A stretch of DNA of 11,747 nt. It comes from Mageeibacillus sp. UBA1046 (lineage in GTDB: Bacteria > Bacillota > Clostridia > Saccharofermentanales > DTU023). Made by a program: the position numbers and the translations under genes. Positions 1 to 7,553 of the stretch are shown piece by piece (within the stretch, counting starts at the first letter, position 1; every line of letters begins with the position of its first letter). The notes beneath the pieces are model-generated. The model was not told where the DNA came from. It made no database searches and worked only from the letters and a program-made list of their open reading frames with translations. The stretch covers positions 27,591 through 39,337 of the forward strand of contig DCDV01000027.1 of NCBI GenBank assembly GCA_002316595.1, given 5' to 3'.

Positions 1-920
1 CACTGATGGACCATCTGGGAACCGGTGCATCTTGGGATCTGGACAGAATGACGCAAAGACTCTTTATTCTGCCGCCCTTTATGAATACCAGTCTTAGAAG
101 AGGAGATCCTACTTCCAATTTGTCAGGCTTGCTGGACTATGTCGAAAATGGCAATCAGACCCATGTGGTCATTGCCGACAGCAATGTTGTCATGAATGAA
201 TCTTATACTGACATTTATAAGGCTCATATTGAATCAGGAGCGGATATTACAGCTTTATATAACCGTGACGGGGATCGATTTGGCTCACCTGTTATCAGTC
301 TGGATTTTGACAGCAATGGCAGAATGAATGATTTGTTGCTGAACGCTCCCGATACGGCTAAAGCTACTAATTTCCTTGGACTGACTATCATAAGCCGCGA
401 CTTGTTCCTAAACATTTTGGGAATGATGATCGCCAGAGGACAGGACGAATTTTCTCAGCTTACACTGCTTAAAATGTTCAAGGATCTAAATATCGTTGGG
501 TATGAACATAGAGGAAGATCGCTCAGGATCAACTCTGTCGCAACTTATTACAGTGCCAGCATGAAGCTTTTGGAAAAAACGACTCTCGATGATCTCTTCA
601 GGAGAGACAGGCTGATTTATACCAAGGTTAAGAATGAAGCTCCGGCTGAGTTTCTGGAAGGATGCAAAGCGAAAAACCTGCTGTCTTCTGACGGCTGCCG
701 CATCAAGGGAGAGGTTGAAAACAGCATATTCTTCCGCAGTGTACAGGTGGGAAAACACGCCAGTGTCAAAAACTCAATTATTTTTCAAGATGTAGTTATT
801 CAAGACGGGGTTATCTTAGATCACGTAATAATTGACAAGGATTGCGTAATTCGCACCGGTGTTGAGCTTAAAGGACAGCCCGATTATCCCGTGGTCATTG
901 AAAAAGGAGCCATAGTCTAG
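1..920 (+). CDS. glgD: GlgD, regulatory-type subunit of glucose-1-phosphate adenylyltransferase (5' end cut by window)
   Basis: Partial gene, open to the left edge; the in-frame reading begins at base 3. The first visible residues (MDHLGTG..WDLDR..LFILPP) match the interior of GlgD proteins, so the ATG at 6 is an internal Met and roughly 60-70 residues are missing. The visible 304 residues hold the rest of the nucleotidyltransferase domain (IADSNVVMN, then a segment around FLGLTIISRDLF) and, from about residue 225, hexapeptide-like repeats of a left-handed beta-helix (IKGEVENSIFFRS..VGKHASVKNSIIFQDVVI). The EKP motif that binds glucose-1-phosphate in catalytic GlgC is not seen, which fits GlgD rather than GlgC. 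In Bacillota GlgD associates with GlgC and modulates ADP-glucose synthesis from glucose-1-phosphate and ATP, releasing PPi. glgC is expected just upstream of the window. glgA follows after 152 bases. Confidence 0.93.
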   Translation, partial: LMDHLGTGASWDLDRMTQRLFILPPFMNTSLRRGDPTSNLSGLLDYVENGNQTHVVIADSNVVMNESYTDIYKAHIESGADITALYNRDGDRFGSPVISLDFDSNGRMNDLLLNAPDTAKATNFLGLTIISRDLFLNILGMMIARGQDEFSQLTLLKMFKDLNIVGYEHRGRSLRINSVATYYSASMKLLEKTTLDDLFRRDRLIYTKVKNEAPAEFLEGCKAKNLLSSDGCRIKGEVENSIFFRSVQVGKHASVKNSIIFQDVVIQDGVILDHVIIDKDCVIRTGVELKGQPDYPVVIEKGAIV

Positions 921-968
921 CTTGGACTTTATTGTCCGTAGTCCATATCGGATTATTGGAGAATTGAG

Positions 969-999
969 ATTGACCGGCTGATAATCTCGTCAATTTATA
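969..999 (+). promoter_or_regulatory. Weak promoter/operator candidate upstream of glgA
   Basis: In the 152-base glgD-glgA gap, TTGACC (970-975) stands 18 bases before TTTATA (994-999). The same stretch carries an inverted repeat, ATTGAC (969-974) and GTCAAT (989-994), that overlaps both elements and could be an operator or only a weak hairpin. A second small hairpin, GGAC/GTCC (924-937), lies just after the glgD stop but has no T-run, so it is not a convincing terminator. glgA may equally be read from upstream. Confidence 0.25.
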
Positions 1000-1072
1000 A
1001 GTACGTGACTGAACTGAGATACCAGAGATAAACAGCAGCAGTCATATGTCTGACTAAAGGAAGGATGCAAGA

Positions 1073-2515
1073 ATGAAAATTCTATTTGCCGGCTCTGAGT
1101 TGAATCCGTTAGCGCATACCGGCGGCCTGGGTGATGTTATGGCTGCTCTGCCCTCAGCTATCAGGAAGTTAGGATATGACGCCCGTGTCATCATGCCGCT
1201 TTATAAACAAATAAAAATAAATTATCGTCAGGAACTGAAATTCATGCGCTGGGCAATGATAAAACTCGGCTGGCGCACTATGTACAGCGGACTATTTCAA
1301 ATGACAGTTAATGATGTTCCTGTCTACTTTATCGACAACGAATATTATTTTGGTCATGACAGCATTTATCTGGATTATTCTTTTGACATCGAGCGCTTTT
1401 CGTTCTTTCAGCGGGCTGTCCTGGAGGCTCTGGGTGAACCAATGGGGTTTGCCCCGGATGTCTTGCATTTAAACGACTGGCAGACAGCAATGATACCTGT
1501 ACTGCTTGAAGCGCATCATTCTGAGTCAGAATATTATCAGAACCTGAAAACCGTCTTAACGATCCACAACCTCAAATATCAGGGAGTTCATGGCAGAGAG
1601 CAGGTTCAGGATTATTTGGAGCTGCCTGACCATTTCTTCTCTGAGGCAAATGTTCTCAAAGACGGTGTTCCCAATTTTCTTAAAGTGGGTATTGTATACA
1701 GCGACAGAGTAACTACAGTCTCCCCTACATACGCCAAAGAAATTCTCACTGATTATTACGGTGAAGGCTTAAACGGGATATTAGGTGCGCACAGAGGAAA
1801 ATTAAGAGGAATTTTAAATGGTCTTGATACGGATGATTATAATCCGGCGACGGATCAACGCATTGCTAAAAATTATGATATTTCCAGCTGGAAAAGCGGC
1901 AAAGCTTATTGTAAAAGGACCTTGGAAAAAGAATTAGGTTTTAAATCCGGAGGAGATAAACCGCTCTTAGCAATGATAACCAGACTGGCTGATCAAAAAG
2001 GCATTGATCTGCTGCTGCACATAGGCGACGAGCTGCTGGAGACAACTCAGGCCCATCTAGTAATCATCGGTACCGGCGACCCCCATTTGGAGTATCGCGT
2101 TCGTGAACTGGCAGACAGACACCCTGACCAGATGCACGCCTTAATCTCCTTCGAGCCGGATAAGGCGAGAAAACTGTATGCCGCTTCTGATCTCTTCCTG
2201 ATGCCGTCACTGTTTGAGCCCTGCGGGCTGTCTCAAATGATTGCCATGCGCTATGGTTCACTCCCCGTAGTTCGGCAGACCGGAGGCTTGACAGACACAG
2301 TTCAGCCTTATAACCGTTTCGATGGCAGCGGCAATGGTTTTGGTTTCCTGAATATCAACGCACACGAACTCCTGTACACAATCAAGCACGCCATTAACCT
2401 ATATGAGAATAATCCCGGCGCCTGGGACAAGCTTGTCGAATCAGCGATGTCCGGAGATTATTCCTGGCAGCATTCCGCGCAGGAATACGTCTCTTTGTAC
2501 GAAGAGTTTAAATAG
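1073..2515 (+). CDS. glgA: Glycogen synthase (ADP-glucose:alpha-1,4-glucan glucosyltransferase, GT5)
   Basis: Transfers glucose from ADP-glucose to the non-reducing end of an alpha-1,4-glucan in the cytoplasm; 480 residues is the normal GlgA length. The N-terminal GT5 domain shows the TGGLGDV loop (16-22), HLNDWQTAMIPVLL (132-145), TIHNLKYQG (163-171) and TVSPTYAKEIL (215-225). The C-terminal GT-B domain shows ITRLADQKG (302-310; R304 and K309 match the donor-binding Arg and Lys), LVIIGTGDP (329-337) and FEPCGLSQ (381-388) with the conserved Glu at 382. The ATG at 1073 is preceded by GGAAGG with normal spacing. One oddity: the Lys of the usual K-x-G-G-L donor-binding motif is His at residue 15. 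Placement right after glgD and before an alpha-glucan hydrolase supports the call. Confidence 0.96.
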   Translation: MKILFAGSELNPLAHTGGLGDVMAALPSAIRKLGYDARVIMPLYKQIKINYRQELKFMRWAMIKLGWRTMYSGLFQMTVNDVPVYFIDNEYYFGHDSIYLDYSFDIERFSFFQRAVLEALGEPMGFAPDVLHLNDWQTAMIPVLLEAHHSESEYYQNLKTVLTIHNLKYQGVHGREQVQDYLELPDHFFSEANVLKDGVPNFLKVGIVYSDRVTTVSPTYAKEILTDYYGEGLNGILGAHRGKLRGILNGLDTDDYNPATDQRIAKNYDISSWKSGKAYCKRTLEKELGFKSGGDKPLLAMITRLADQKGIDLLLHIGDELLETTQAHLVIIGTGDPHLEYRVRELADRHPDQMHALISFEPDKARKLYAASDLFLMPSLFEPCGLSQMIAMRYGSLPVVRQTGGLTDTVQPYNRFDGSGNGFGFLNINAHELLYTIKHAINLYENNPGAWDKLVESAMSGDYSWQHSAQEYVSLYEEFK

Positions 2516-2618
2516 ATGTGTGAATATCCGCTTTTTCATAAGTGAGCGCTTTTGTTGCTAAATGATTGCGCATTAGTTATAGACTAACCATAAAAATTCA
2601 GTAGAAGACAGGCCAACA

Positions 2619-4796
2619 ATGATAATTGAACATAAATCAAGACTTGAGGTCTTTAAAGAACCATTTGGAGCTGTCCCTGCAGGCGCCAAAGTAAAAATCA
2701 GAATACATATTAAACCAGCCGGACAAGTTGTTAAGCGAGTGCGGCTTTGTTATAGTTACGGACTTTATAAGTTTTTCCATAACAAGATTGATATGTTGAA
2801 GACTAAGCATGACGAATCTTTAGCTTGTTCCGCGAAATTGCATACAGCCAGAATTATCGGCGAAGACGATAATTATAGTAATTTTGCAGAACAGGACGCC
2901 AGTACGAATGCTGCTGATCCGGAGATCTCTTTGCAAAGAGATGATTCCGACAGCCTCTGGTATGAGATTGATCTGGTCATGCCCGCCGAACCCGCGCTGC
3001 TCTTTTATTTTTTTCAGATTGAATCAGATCACCAGATAAGATGGCTGGTCTTAGACAGACGATCTAATCAGGGCTACCAGCTGAACTATGAACCGGTGCT
3101 GCCCAATCCTCAACAGCCGTACAGGGACCACTGGCAAATTACCGTTTTCGACCGCGATCTTAAAGTCCCCTCCTGGGTCCCGGGCGCAGTCTATTATCAG
3201 ATATTTCCTGACCGTTTTAACAGAGGCAATAACTTTGATGCGGAGAAAATGCGGACACTCTGTAACTATCCTGAGCGTATCTGTCATTCGGACTGGAATG
3301 AAACGGTAGACTTCCAGGGTAAACCGGAGACAGGGTATATCGCCAGTGACTTTTTTGGAGGAAGCCTCGCGGGCATAACTGAGAAGCTAACCTATTTGCA
3401 TGAGTTCGGAGTCAATGTTATTTATTTGAACCCCGTCTTCAAAGCACGCTCCAATCATCGCTATGACACCGGAGATTACGAACAGATAGATCCAATGTTA
3501 GGAGATATCGAAGATATGGAGACGCTTTGCGCGGAAGCTGAAAAACTTGGTATTCGCATTATTCTGGACGGTGTTTTCAGTCATACCGGCGCGGACAGCC
3601 GCTATTTCAATCTCTATGATCGTTACGAGGAGACAGGAGCAGTTCAGGCCATTAAAGAGAAAGTGTATTCACCATACAGCAGCTGGTATGATCTGAGCAT
3701 CAGCAACGGCGAGATCAGGTATGACTCCTGGTGGGGATTTGAAGAGCTGCCCAATGTCAAGGAGCAAGATCTAAGCTATCAGGACTACATTACCGGCGAA
3801 GAAGGAATCTTGAAGAAATGGCTTGACCTCGGCGTTTCAGGGTGGCGGCTGGATGTTTCAGACGAGCTGCCGGACAGCTTTATTCGGGCATTGAGATACA
3901 GAGTTTCGCACGAGAAGCCAGACGCCGTCATCATGGGTGAAGTATGGGAGGAGGCTTGTGCTAAGCACAGTTATGGCAGCTACCGCGATTTCATCTTCGG
4001 TCGGACCCATCATCAGGTTATGGGCTATCCCTTCCGCAGGGCTGTATTGTCATTTTTGCGCGGTGACTATGCTGCTGCAGATATGCTCCAAGACTTAGAA
4101 ATCGTGCGGGAGCATTATCCGCTGCCGGTGTTCTATGCCAATCTTAATCTAATCTCAAGCCACGATACAAAGCGTGCAATCACTGTGCTGGCCGGACAGG
4201 AAGAACCGTCTGACCGTGAAACGCAAAGTCAAATAAAGCTTGATCCCGCACAAAGGAAAAGAGGTGAACAGCTGCTGAAGCTGGCTGCCCTTTTTCAGGT
4301 TTGCTATCCTGGTGCCATTTCAATTTATTATGGTGATGAACGCGCTCTGGAAGGATACAGTGATCCCTTCAACCGCTCTACTTTTCCCTGGGATCAGCCG
4401 GAGCCTGCCCTGACCGAAGAACTGCGCCAGGTAGTCCGGCTGCGCAGTATGCCTGTCTTGCGCACCGGCTTCTATGAACCTCTGCTGGCCTCAGGTGACA
4501 TTTTCGCATTTGGCCGCTTCCTTATAGAAGGAAGGGATGCATTTGGTAACAGGCAGAAAGAAAATACAGTACTTTGCTTTCTTAACCGCGGTGTCCATGA
4601 ACGAATCCTGTCTCCGGGAGCTCTGCAGGAAGAGTATGCGAAAAGAGCAAGAGAAGATTATTCTCAAAACGAGATAATTCTCACTGACAGCATCGCAGCC
4701 ATAGCAGAAAATCTGGAAAATACAGATAAAAAGATAATCATTCCGCCTCTGAGCGGATTGGTTTTTGTCGACGGGATGCTCAAGCTGTCAATTTGA
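2619..4796 (+). CDS. GH13 alpha-glucan hydrolase, neopullulanase/cyclomaltodextrinase/alpha-amylase type
   Basis: A 725-residue protein without a signal peptide, so probably cytoplasmic and acting on stored glycogen or imported maltodextrins. Residues 1-170 look like a beta-rich CBM34-type N domain, interrupted by an acidic low-complexity stretch (about 64-112). The (beta/alpha)8 barrel starts near VYYQIFPDRFNRG (191-203). All GH13 signature regions are present: NPVFKARSNHRYDTGDY (271-287), region I DGVFSH (317-322), region II GWRLDVSDE (408-416; nucleophile D412), region III GEVWE (440-444; acid/base E441) and region IV SSHDTKR (513-519; D516). Region II wording and the N domain point to the GH13_20-like group; hydrolysis of pullulan, cyclodextrin or linear maltodextrin cannot be told apart from sequence. 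The start codon has only a weak Shine-Dalgarno (ACAGG). It lies 103 bases after glgA with no terminator between, so co-transcription is likely. Confidence 0.9.
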   Translation: MIIEHKSRLEVFKEPFGAVPAGAKVKIRIHIKPAGQVVKRVRLCYSYGLYKFFHNKIDMLKTKHDESLACSAKLHTARIIGEDDNYSNFAEQDASTNAADPEISLQRDDSDSLWYEIDLVMPAEPALLFYFFQIESDHQIRWLVLDRRSNQGYQLNYEPVLPNPQQPYRDHWQITVFDRDLKVPSWVPGAVYYQIFPDRFNRGNNFDAEKMRTLCNYPERICHSDWNETVDFQGKPETGYIASDFFGGSLAGITEKLTYLHEFGVNVIYLNPVFKARSNHRYDTGDYEQIDPMLGDIEDMETLCAEAEKLGIRIILDGVFSHTGADSRYFNLYDRYEETGAVQAIKEKVYSPYSSWYDLSISNGEIRYDSWWGFEELPNVKEQDLSYQDYITGEEGILKKWLDLGVSGWRLDVSDELPDSFIRALRYRVSHEKPDAVIMGEVWEEACAKHSYGSYRDFIFGRTHHQVMGYPFRRAVLSFLRGDYAAADMLQDLEIVREHYPLPVFYANLNLISSHDTKRAITVLAGQEEPSDRETQSQIKLDPAQRKRGEQLLKLAALFQVCYPGAISIYYGDERALEGYSDPFNRSTFPWDQPEPALTEELRQVVRLRSMPVLRTGFYEPLLASGDIFAFGRFLIEGRDAFGNRQKENTVLCFLNRGVHERILSPGALQEEYAKRAREDYSQNEIILTDSIAAIAENLENTDKKIIIPPLSGLVFVDGMLKLSI

Positions 4797-4820
4797 TTCG
4801 ACTGGATGCTCACGTTTTCA
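4768..4820 (+). repeat. Degenerate duplication of the 3' end of the GH13 gene
   Basis: Bases 4768-4790 (TCGACGGGATGCTCAAG..., last codons of the GH13 gene) and 4798-4820 (TCGACTGGATGCTCACG..., after the stop) match at 19 of 23 positions with a 30-base period. The stop codon lies between the copies. This is a decayed tandem duplication, or the trace of a longer ancestral C terminus. Confidence 0.6.
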
Positions 4821-4828
4821 GTCTATGG

Positions 4829-4947
4829 CTGGAAACTCAACAATGCATTTAAATCTACTATTACGGTATGATTTACTGGAAACTCAACAAAGCATTTTTT
4901 AGAATCTTCTATTACGGTATGATTTAGTCGTCTTTCGATATGATTTA
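4829..4947 (+). repeat. Direct tandem repeats of about 47-51 bp, two full copies and a partial third
   Basis: Copy 1 is 4829-4875 and copy 2 is 4876-4926, directly abutting. Both begin CTGGAAACTCAACAA, share a GCATTT core and end CTATTACGGTATGATTTA. A third, shortened end (TCGATATGATTTA) closes at 4947. Each copy ends in a -10-like TATGAT. A consensus TATAAT follows at 4950-4955 but has no good -35. These repeats fill much of the 261-base gap between the GH13 and phosphofructokinase genes and may hold the promoter region of the latter. Confidence 0.7.
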
Positions 4948-5057
4948 TGTATAATCAGGTCCTTGAAATTGACTGGACAGCTATGATGTAAGATAGACGA
5001 TAGAGTGTCAGAGAATTATCAGCTTAAGAAACATGCAAGCAAGCTAAGGAGGAAAAT

Positions 5058-6311
5058 ATGACAGTCTTAAAAGGTAATTTAATTTTTGGTCAGTCAGGTG
5101 GACCTACTGCCGTTATAAACTCCAGCGCGGCGGGGGTGTTTGAAGAGGCACTGAAACACCCGGACATAATTGGCAAGGTTTATGGAGCGCCCCACGGAAT
5201 AGTCGGCATCCTGAATGAAGATTTTTATGATATCGGACAAGAGGATCCTGAGGAGATCAAACTGCTTCAAGGCACACCTTCCTCCTTGCTGGGCAGCGTA
5301 CGCTATAAACTGGCTGACCCGGACGCAGATGATTCTGATTATAAAAAAATTCTGAGTGTCTTCCGTAAATACAATATCCGTTATTTTTTGTATAACGGCG
5401 GCAATGATTCCATGGATACCTGCGATAAAGTAGCTAAGTATCTGGAAAAGCAAAATTATGACTGCCGTGTCATAGGTGTACCGAAAACAATAGACAATGA
5501 TTTAGTCGGCACAGACCATTGCCCGGGCTTTGGCTCAGCAGCGAAGTTTGTCTCTACAGTGACGATGGAGGTTTTCCTGGACTCGCGTGTCTATTACGAC
5601 GGCATGATTATTGTAATTGAGATCATGGGCAGACATGCCGGCTGGCTGGCTGCTTCATCAGCTCTGGCAGCACACAAAGGGTATGGTCCTGATCTGATTT
5701 ATTTACCGGAAAGTGACTTTGATCTGGATCATATGATGGACGATGTCTCCTCAATTCTTAGGAGGAACAAGAACGTAATGATCGCAGTTTCTGAAGGTGT
5801 GAAGACCAGAGAGGGCAAATTTATCCCGGAATTGGTAACTGAAGTGCAAACTGACGCCTTCGGTCACAAACAATTAGGCGGAACAGCTTCTGTTCTGTGC
5901 GCTTACCTGGCGGATAGATTCTCTATGAAGACAAGAGCAATTGAACTGTCGCTCCTGCAGCGCTGCGCCGCTCATCTGGCTTCCGGCGTTGATATCGAAG
6001 AAGCTTATCAGGCAGGCGCTGAAGCTGTGAAAGCTGCTTTAGCCGGAGCCTCTGATGTCATGATCGGATTCCGGCGTAAGGCAGGTCCTTATGCCATTGA
6101 CATAGTGACAGTGCCGCTTGAAGAGGTAAAAAATCAGGAGAAAAAGGTGCCGCGCAAGTGGATCAATGAAGACGGCAACGGTCTCAAGCAAGAGTATATT
6201 GATTATGCTCTGCCCCTGATTCAAGGCGAGCCCAGGCAAGTGCTTGAAGATGGTTTGCCGCGTTTTGCCCGTTTTAAGAAAATACAGGCGGGAAGAAAGC
6301 AAAATTCCTGA
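5058..6311 (+). CDS. 6-phosphofructokinase, probably PPi-dependent (diphosphate-fructose-6-phosphate phosphotransferase)
   Basis: Phosphorylates fructose-6-phosphate in glycolysis; if PPi-dependent the step is reversible. The protein is 417 residues, longer than the roughly 320-residue bacterial ATP-PFK. Visible motifs are GQSGGPTAVINSS (11-23), NGGNDSMDT (113-121), PKTIDND (142-148), MGRHAGWLAA (190-199) and SEGV. Aligned with E. coli PfkA, D117 falls on Gly104 and K143 on Gly124, the two substitutions that characterise PPi-using members. N116 replaces the usual Asp103. The gene has an ideal AGGAGG at 5047-5052, five bases before the ATG, so the start is secure. It follows the glycogen genes in the same direction, which fits hexose phosphate entering glycolysis. 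PPi versus ATP use is inferred, not shown. Confidence 0.88.
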   Translation: MTVLKGNLIFGQSGGPTAVINSSAAGVFEEALKHPDIIGKVYGAPHGIVGILNEDFYDIGQEDPEEIKLLQGTPSSLLGSVRYKLADPDADDSDYKKILSVFRKYNIRYFLYNGGNDSMDTCDKVAKYLEKQNYDCRVIGVPKTIDNDLVGTDHCPGFGSAAKFVSTVTMEVFLDSRVYYDGMIIVIEIMGRHAGWLAASSALAAHKGYGPDLIYLPESDFDLDHMMDDVSSILRRNKNVMIAVSEGVKTREGKFIPELVTEVQTDAFGHKQLGGTASVLCAYLADRFSMKTRAIELSLLQRCAAHLASGVDIEEAYQAGAEAVKAALAGASDVMIGFRRKAGPYAIDIVTVPLEEVKNQEKKVPRKWINEDGNGLKQEYIDYALPLIQGEPRQVLEDGLPRFARFKKIQAGRKQNS

Positions 6312-6338
6312 CCTGAATATTGAAATATTACGCCGGCA

Positions 6339-6420
6339 CTTCAGATTGTGAAGCGGCCATGCCAGGGCATATAAAATGGCAACAGCGTAATTGCAAGCAG
6401 GAGTGCTTCAGATTGCGAAG
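6339..6420 (+). repeat. Pair of near-identical small stem-loops in the leader of the OCD-family gene
   Basis: CTTCAGATTGTGAAG (6339-6353) and CTTCAGATTGCGAAG (6406-6420) differ at one base and are 67 bases apart. The first folds as CTTCA/TGAAG, the second as CTTC/GAAG. Neither has a T-run. They lie in the 202-base gap between the phosphofructokinase and the OCD-family gene, which otherwise shows nothing recognisable. Function unknown. Confidence 0.5.
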
Positions 6421-6513
6421 GCGTATAGCTGTGATAGACTGGTTCATAAAATACTGTTTTTGCCGCTTCTGTGTTCCGGGAGGCAGACGGGGAATAATTA
6501 CATCGGAGGATAT

Positions 6514-7488
6514 ATGCTGATATTAAACGAGAAAGACATGAGGAAAGTAATTTCCTGGCCGAAAGTTATCGACTCAGTTGAAGAGGCTTACCGGATTCAT
6601 AGAAGAGGCGAGTATTATATGCCGGACAGGATTGGAGTTGAACGGGGCAAAGACACGGTTCTTTACATGCCTTGTTTTACTAAAGAGATTTTTGGCACTA
6701 AATTTCTGACACTCTTTTTAGACAATCCTAAGAAGGGCTACCCATATTTGGATGGGTTAATGCTGCTGAATGATCTTGAGACCGGGAAAACATTATCTGT
6801 CCTTGACGGACGTTATCTGACTGCTGTTCGTACCGGAGCGGTAGGCGGAGTCGGCGTACGCCATATCTCGCGCGAAGACGTACGATCGGCAGGCATTATC
6901 GGCGCCGGACAGCAAGGCTTTTTCCAAGCTATCTATGCCGCAAATGCCCGTGATTTGGATCATATTTACCTTTTTGACAGCAACCCCAATAAAGACTGGC
7001 AGGGATATGTTGAGAATCTGCGCGCTGAGATTGGCCAAGACATTGCGATTACAGTCAGTAAGACTGTAGAGGAGCTGGTCGATAAATCTGAGGTAATAAT
7101 TACGACTACCCCCTCTGAGACTCCTGTATTGCCCAATGATGCTGACTTGCTGCGCGGCAAGTGCGTAATCGCCATAGGCTCTTACAAACATGAGATGCGT
7201 GAGATCCCTGATTGCATCTGGCAGCTGGTGGATAATGTCTATATTGAACTGGAATTTGCCTTAGAGGAGACCGGCGATCTCTATTACCCCCTGCAGCAAG
7301 GTCTCTTTAGCGAAGATCAGGTCCGCTACATAGGCGACTTGGTTAAGGAAAAAGATCACCCCTTGCCCCTGAAGGGTGAGACTACGTTTTTTAAATCCGT
7401 GGGCATGGGATTGCTTGATTTATATGTAGCACAAAAGCTTTATGAGCAAGCGTTGGAGAAGGGGATAGGGCAGCAGATCGAATTCTGA
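6514..7488 (+). CDS. Ornithine cyclodeaminase/mu-crystallin family NAD(P)-binding protein
   Basis: A 324-residue protein of the usual family length. The ATG at 6514 is chosen because GGAGGA (6505-6510) stands just before it and the protein then starts with the family's typical MLILNEKDMRKVISW; longer in-frame starts upstream add unrelated sequence. The Rossmann motif is GAGQQG (130-135), followed by an acidic D155 after the second strand, which favours NAD(H). R39, K63 and R106 correspond with constant offset to the substrate carboxylate-binding Arg45, Lys69 and Arg112 of Pseudomonas putida ornithine cyclodeaminase. The catalytic Asp228 region is different: IGSYKHEMRE (221-230) puts a Tyr there. 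So true ornithine cyclodeaminase activity is doubtful; a ketimine/imino-acid reductase or amino-acid dehydrogenase is as likely. FKSVGMGLLDL (293-303) is the family's C-terminal motif. It may be read with the phosphofructokinase gene, 202 bases upstream; the terminator at 7642 follows. Confidence 0.85.
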   Translation: MLILNEKDMRKVISWPKVIDSVEEAYRIHRRGEYYMPDRIGVERGKDTVLYMPCFTKEIFGTKFLTLFLDNPKKGYPYLDGLMLLNDLETGKTLSVLDGRYLTAVRTGAVGGVGVRHISREDVRSAGIIGAGQQGFFQAIYAANARDLDHIYLFDSNPNKDWQGYVENLRAEIGQDIAITVSKTVEELVDKSEVIITTTPSETPVLPNDADLLRGKCVIAIGSYKHEMREIPDCIWQLVDNVYIELEFALEETGDLYYPLQQGLFSEDQVRYIGDLVKEKDHPLPLKGETTFFKSVGMGLLDLYVAQKLYEQALEKGIGQQIEF

Positions 7489-7529
7489 TTAACAGAGGCT
7501 TACTTTTCTGATTCACAGAGGCTTCCTTT
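7484..7529 (+). repeat. Two tandem 23-bp repeats overlapping the OCD-family stop codon
   Basis: Copies at 7484-7506 and 7507-7529 match at 21 of 23 bases (TCTGATT.ACAGAGGCTT.C pattern). The TGA stop of the upstream gene lies inside the first copy. Each copy can form a TCTG/CAGA mini-hairpin. Confidence 0.65.
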
Positions 7530-7538
7530 TCTTGTTTA

Positions 7539-7553
7539 TTAAGGATTCCTTAA
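7539..7553. repeat. Perfect short inverted repeat TTAAGG-ATT-CCTTAA
   Basis: Six-base arms with a 3-base loop just after the OCD-family gene and its tandem repeats. It has no T-run, so it is not a terminator by itself. The next 90 bases hold only short palindromes (CTCCCGGGAG at 7600-7609; GCAG/CTGC near 7617-7630) and no gene I can recognise. Confidence 0.4.

Noticed and set aside
924..937. Terminator after glgD
   Set aside because: The GGAC/GTCC stem is only four base pairs and has no T-run.
4829..4926. Possible CRISPR repeat pair
   Set aside because: The two copies abut with no spacer, differ from each other and have no cas genes nearby.
6391..6513. Longer N terminus for the OCD-family protein
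   Set aside because: The added residues do not resemble the family, and a GGAGGA site directly precedes the ATG at 6514.
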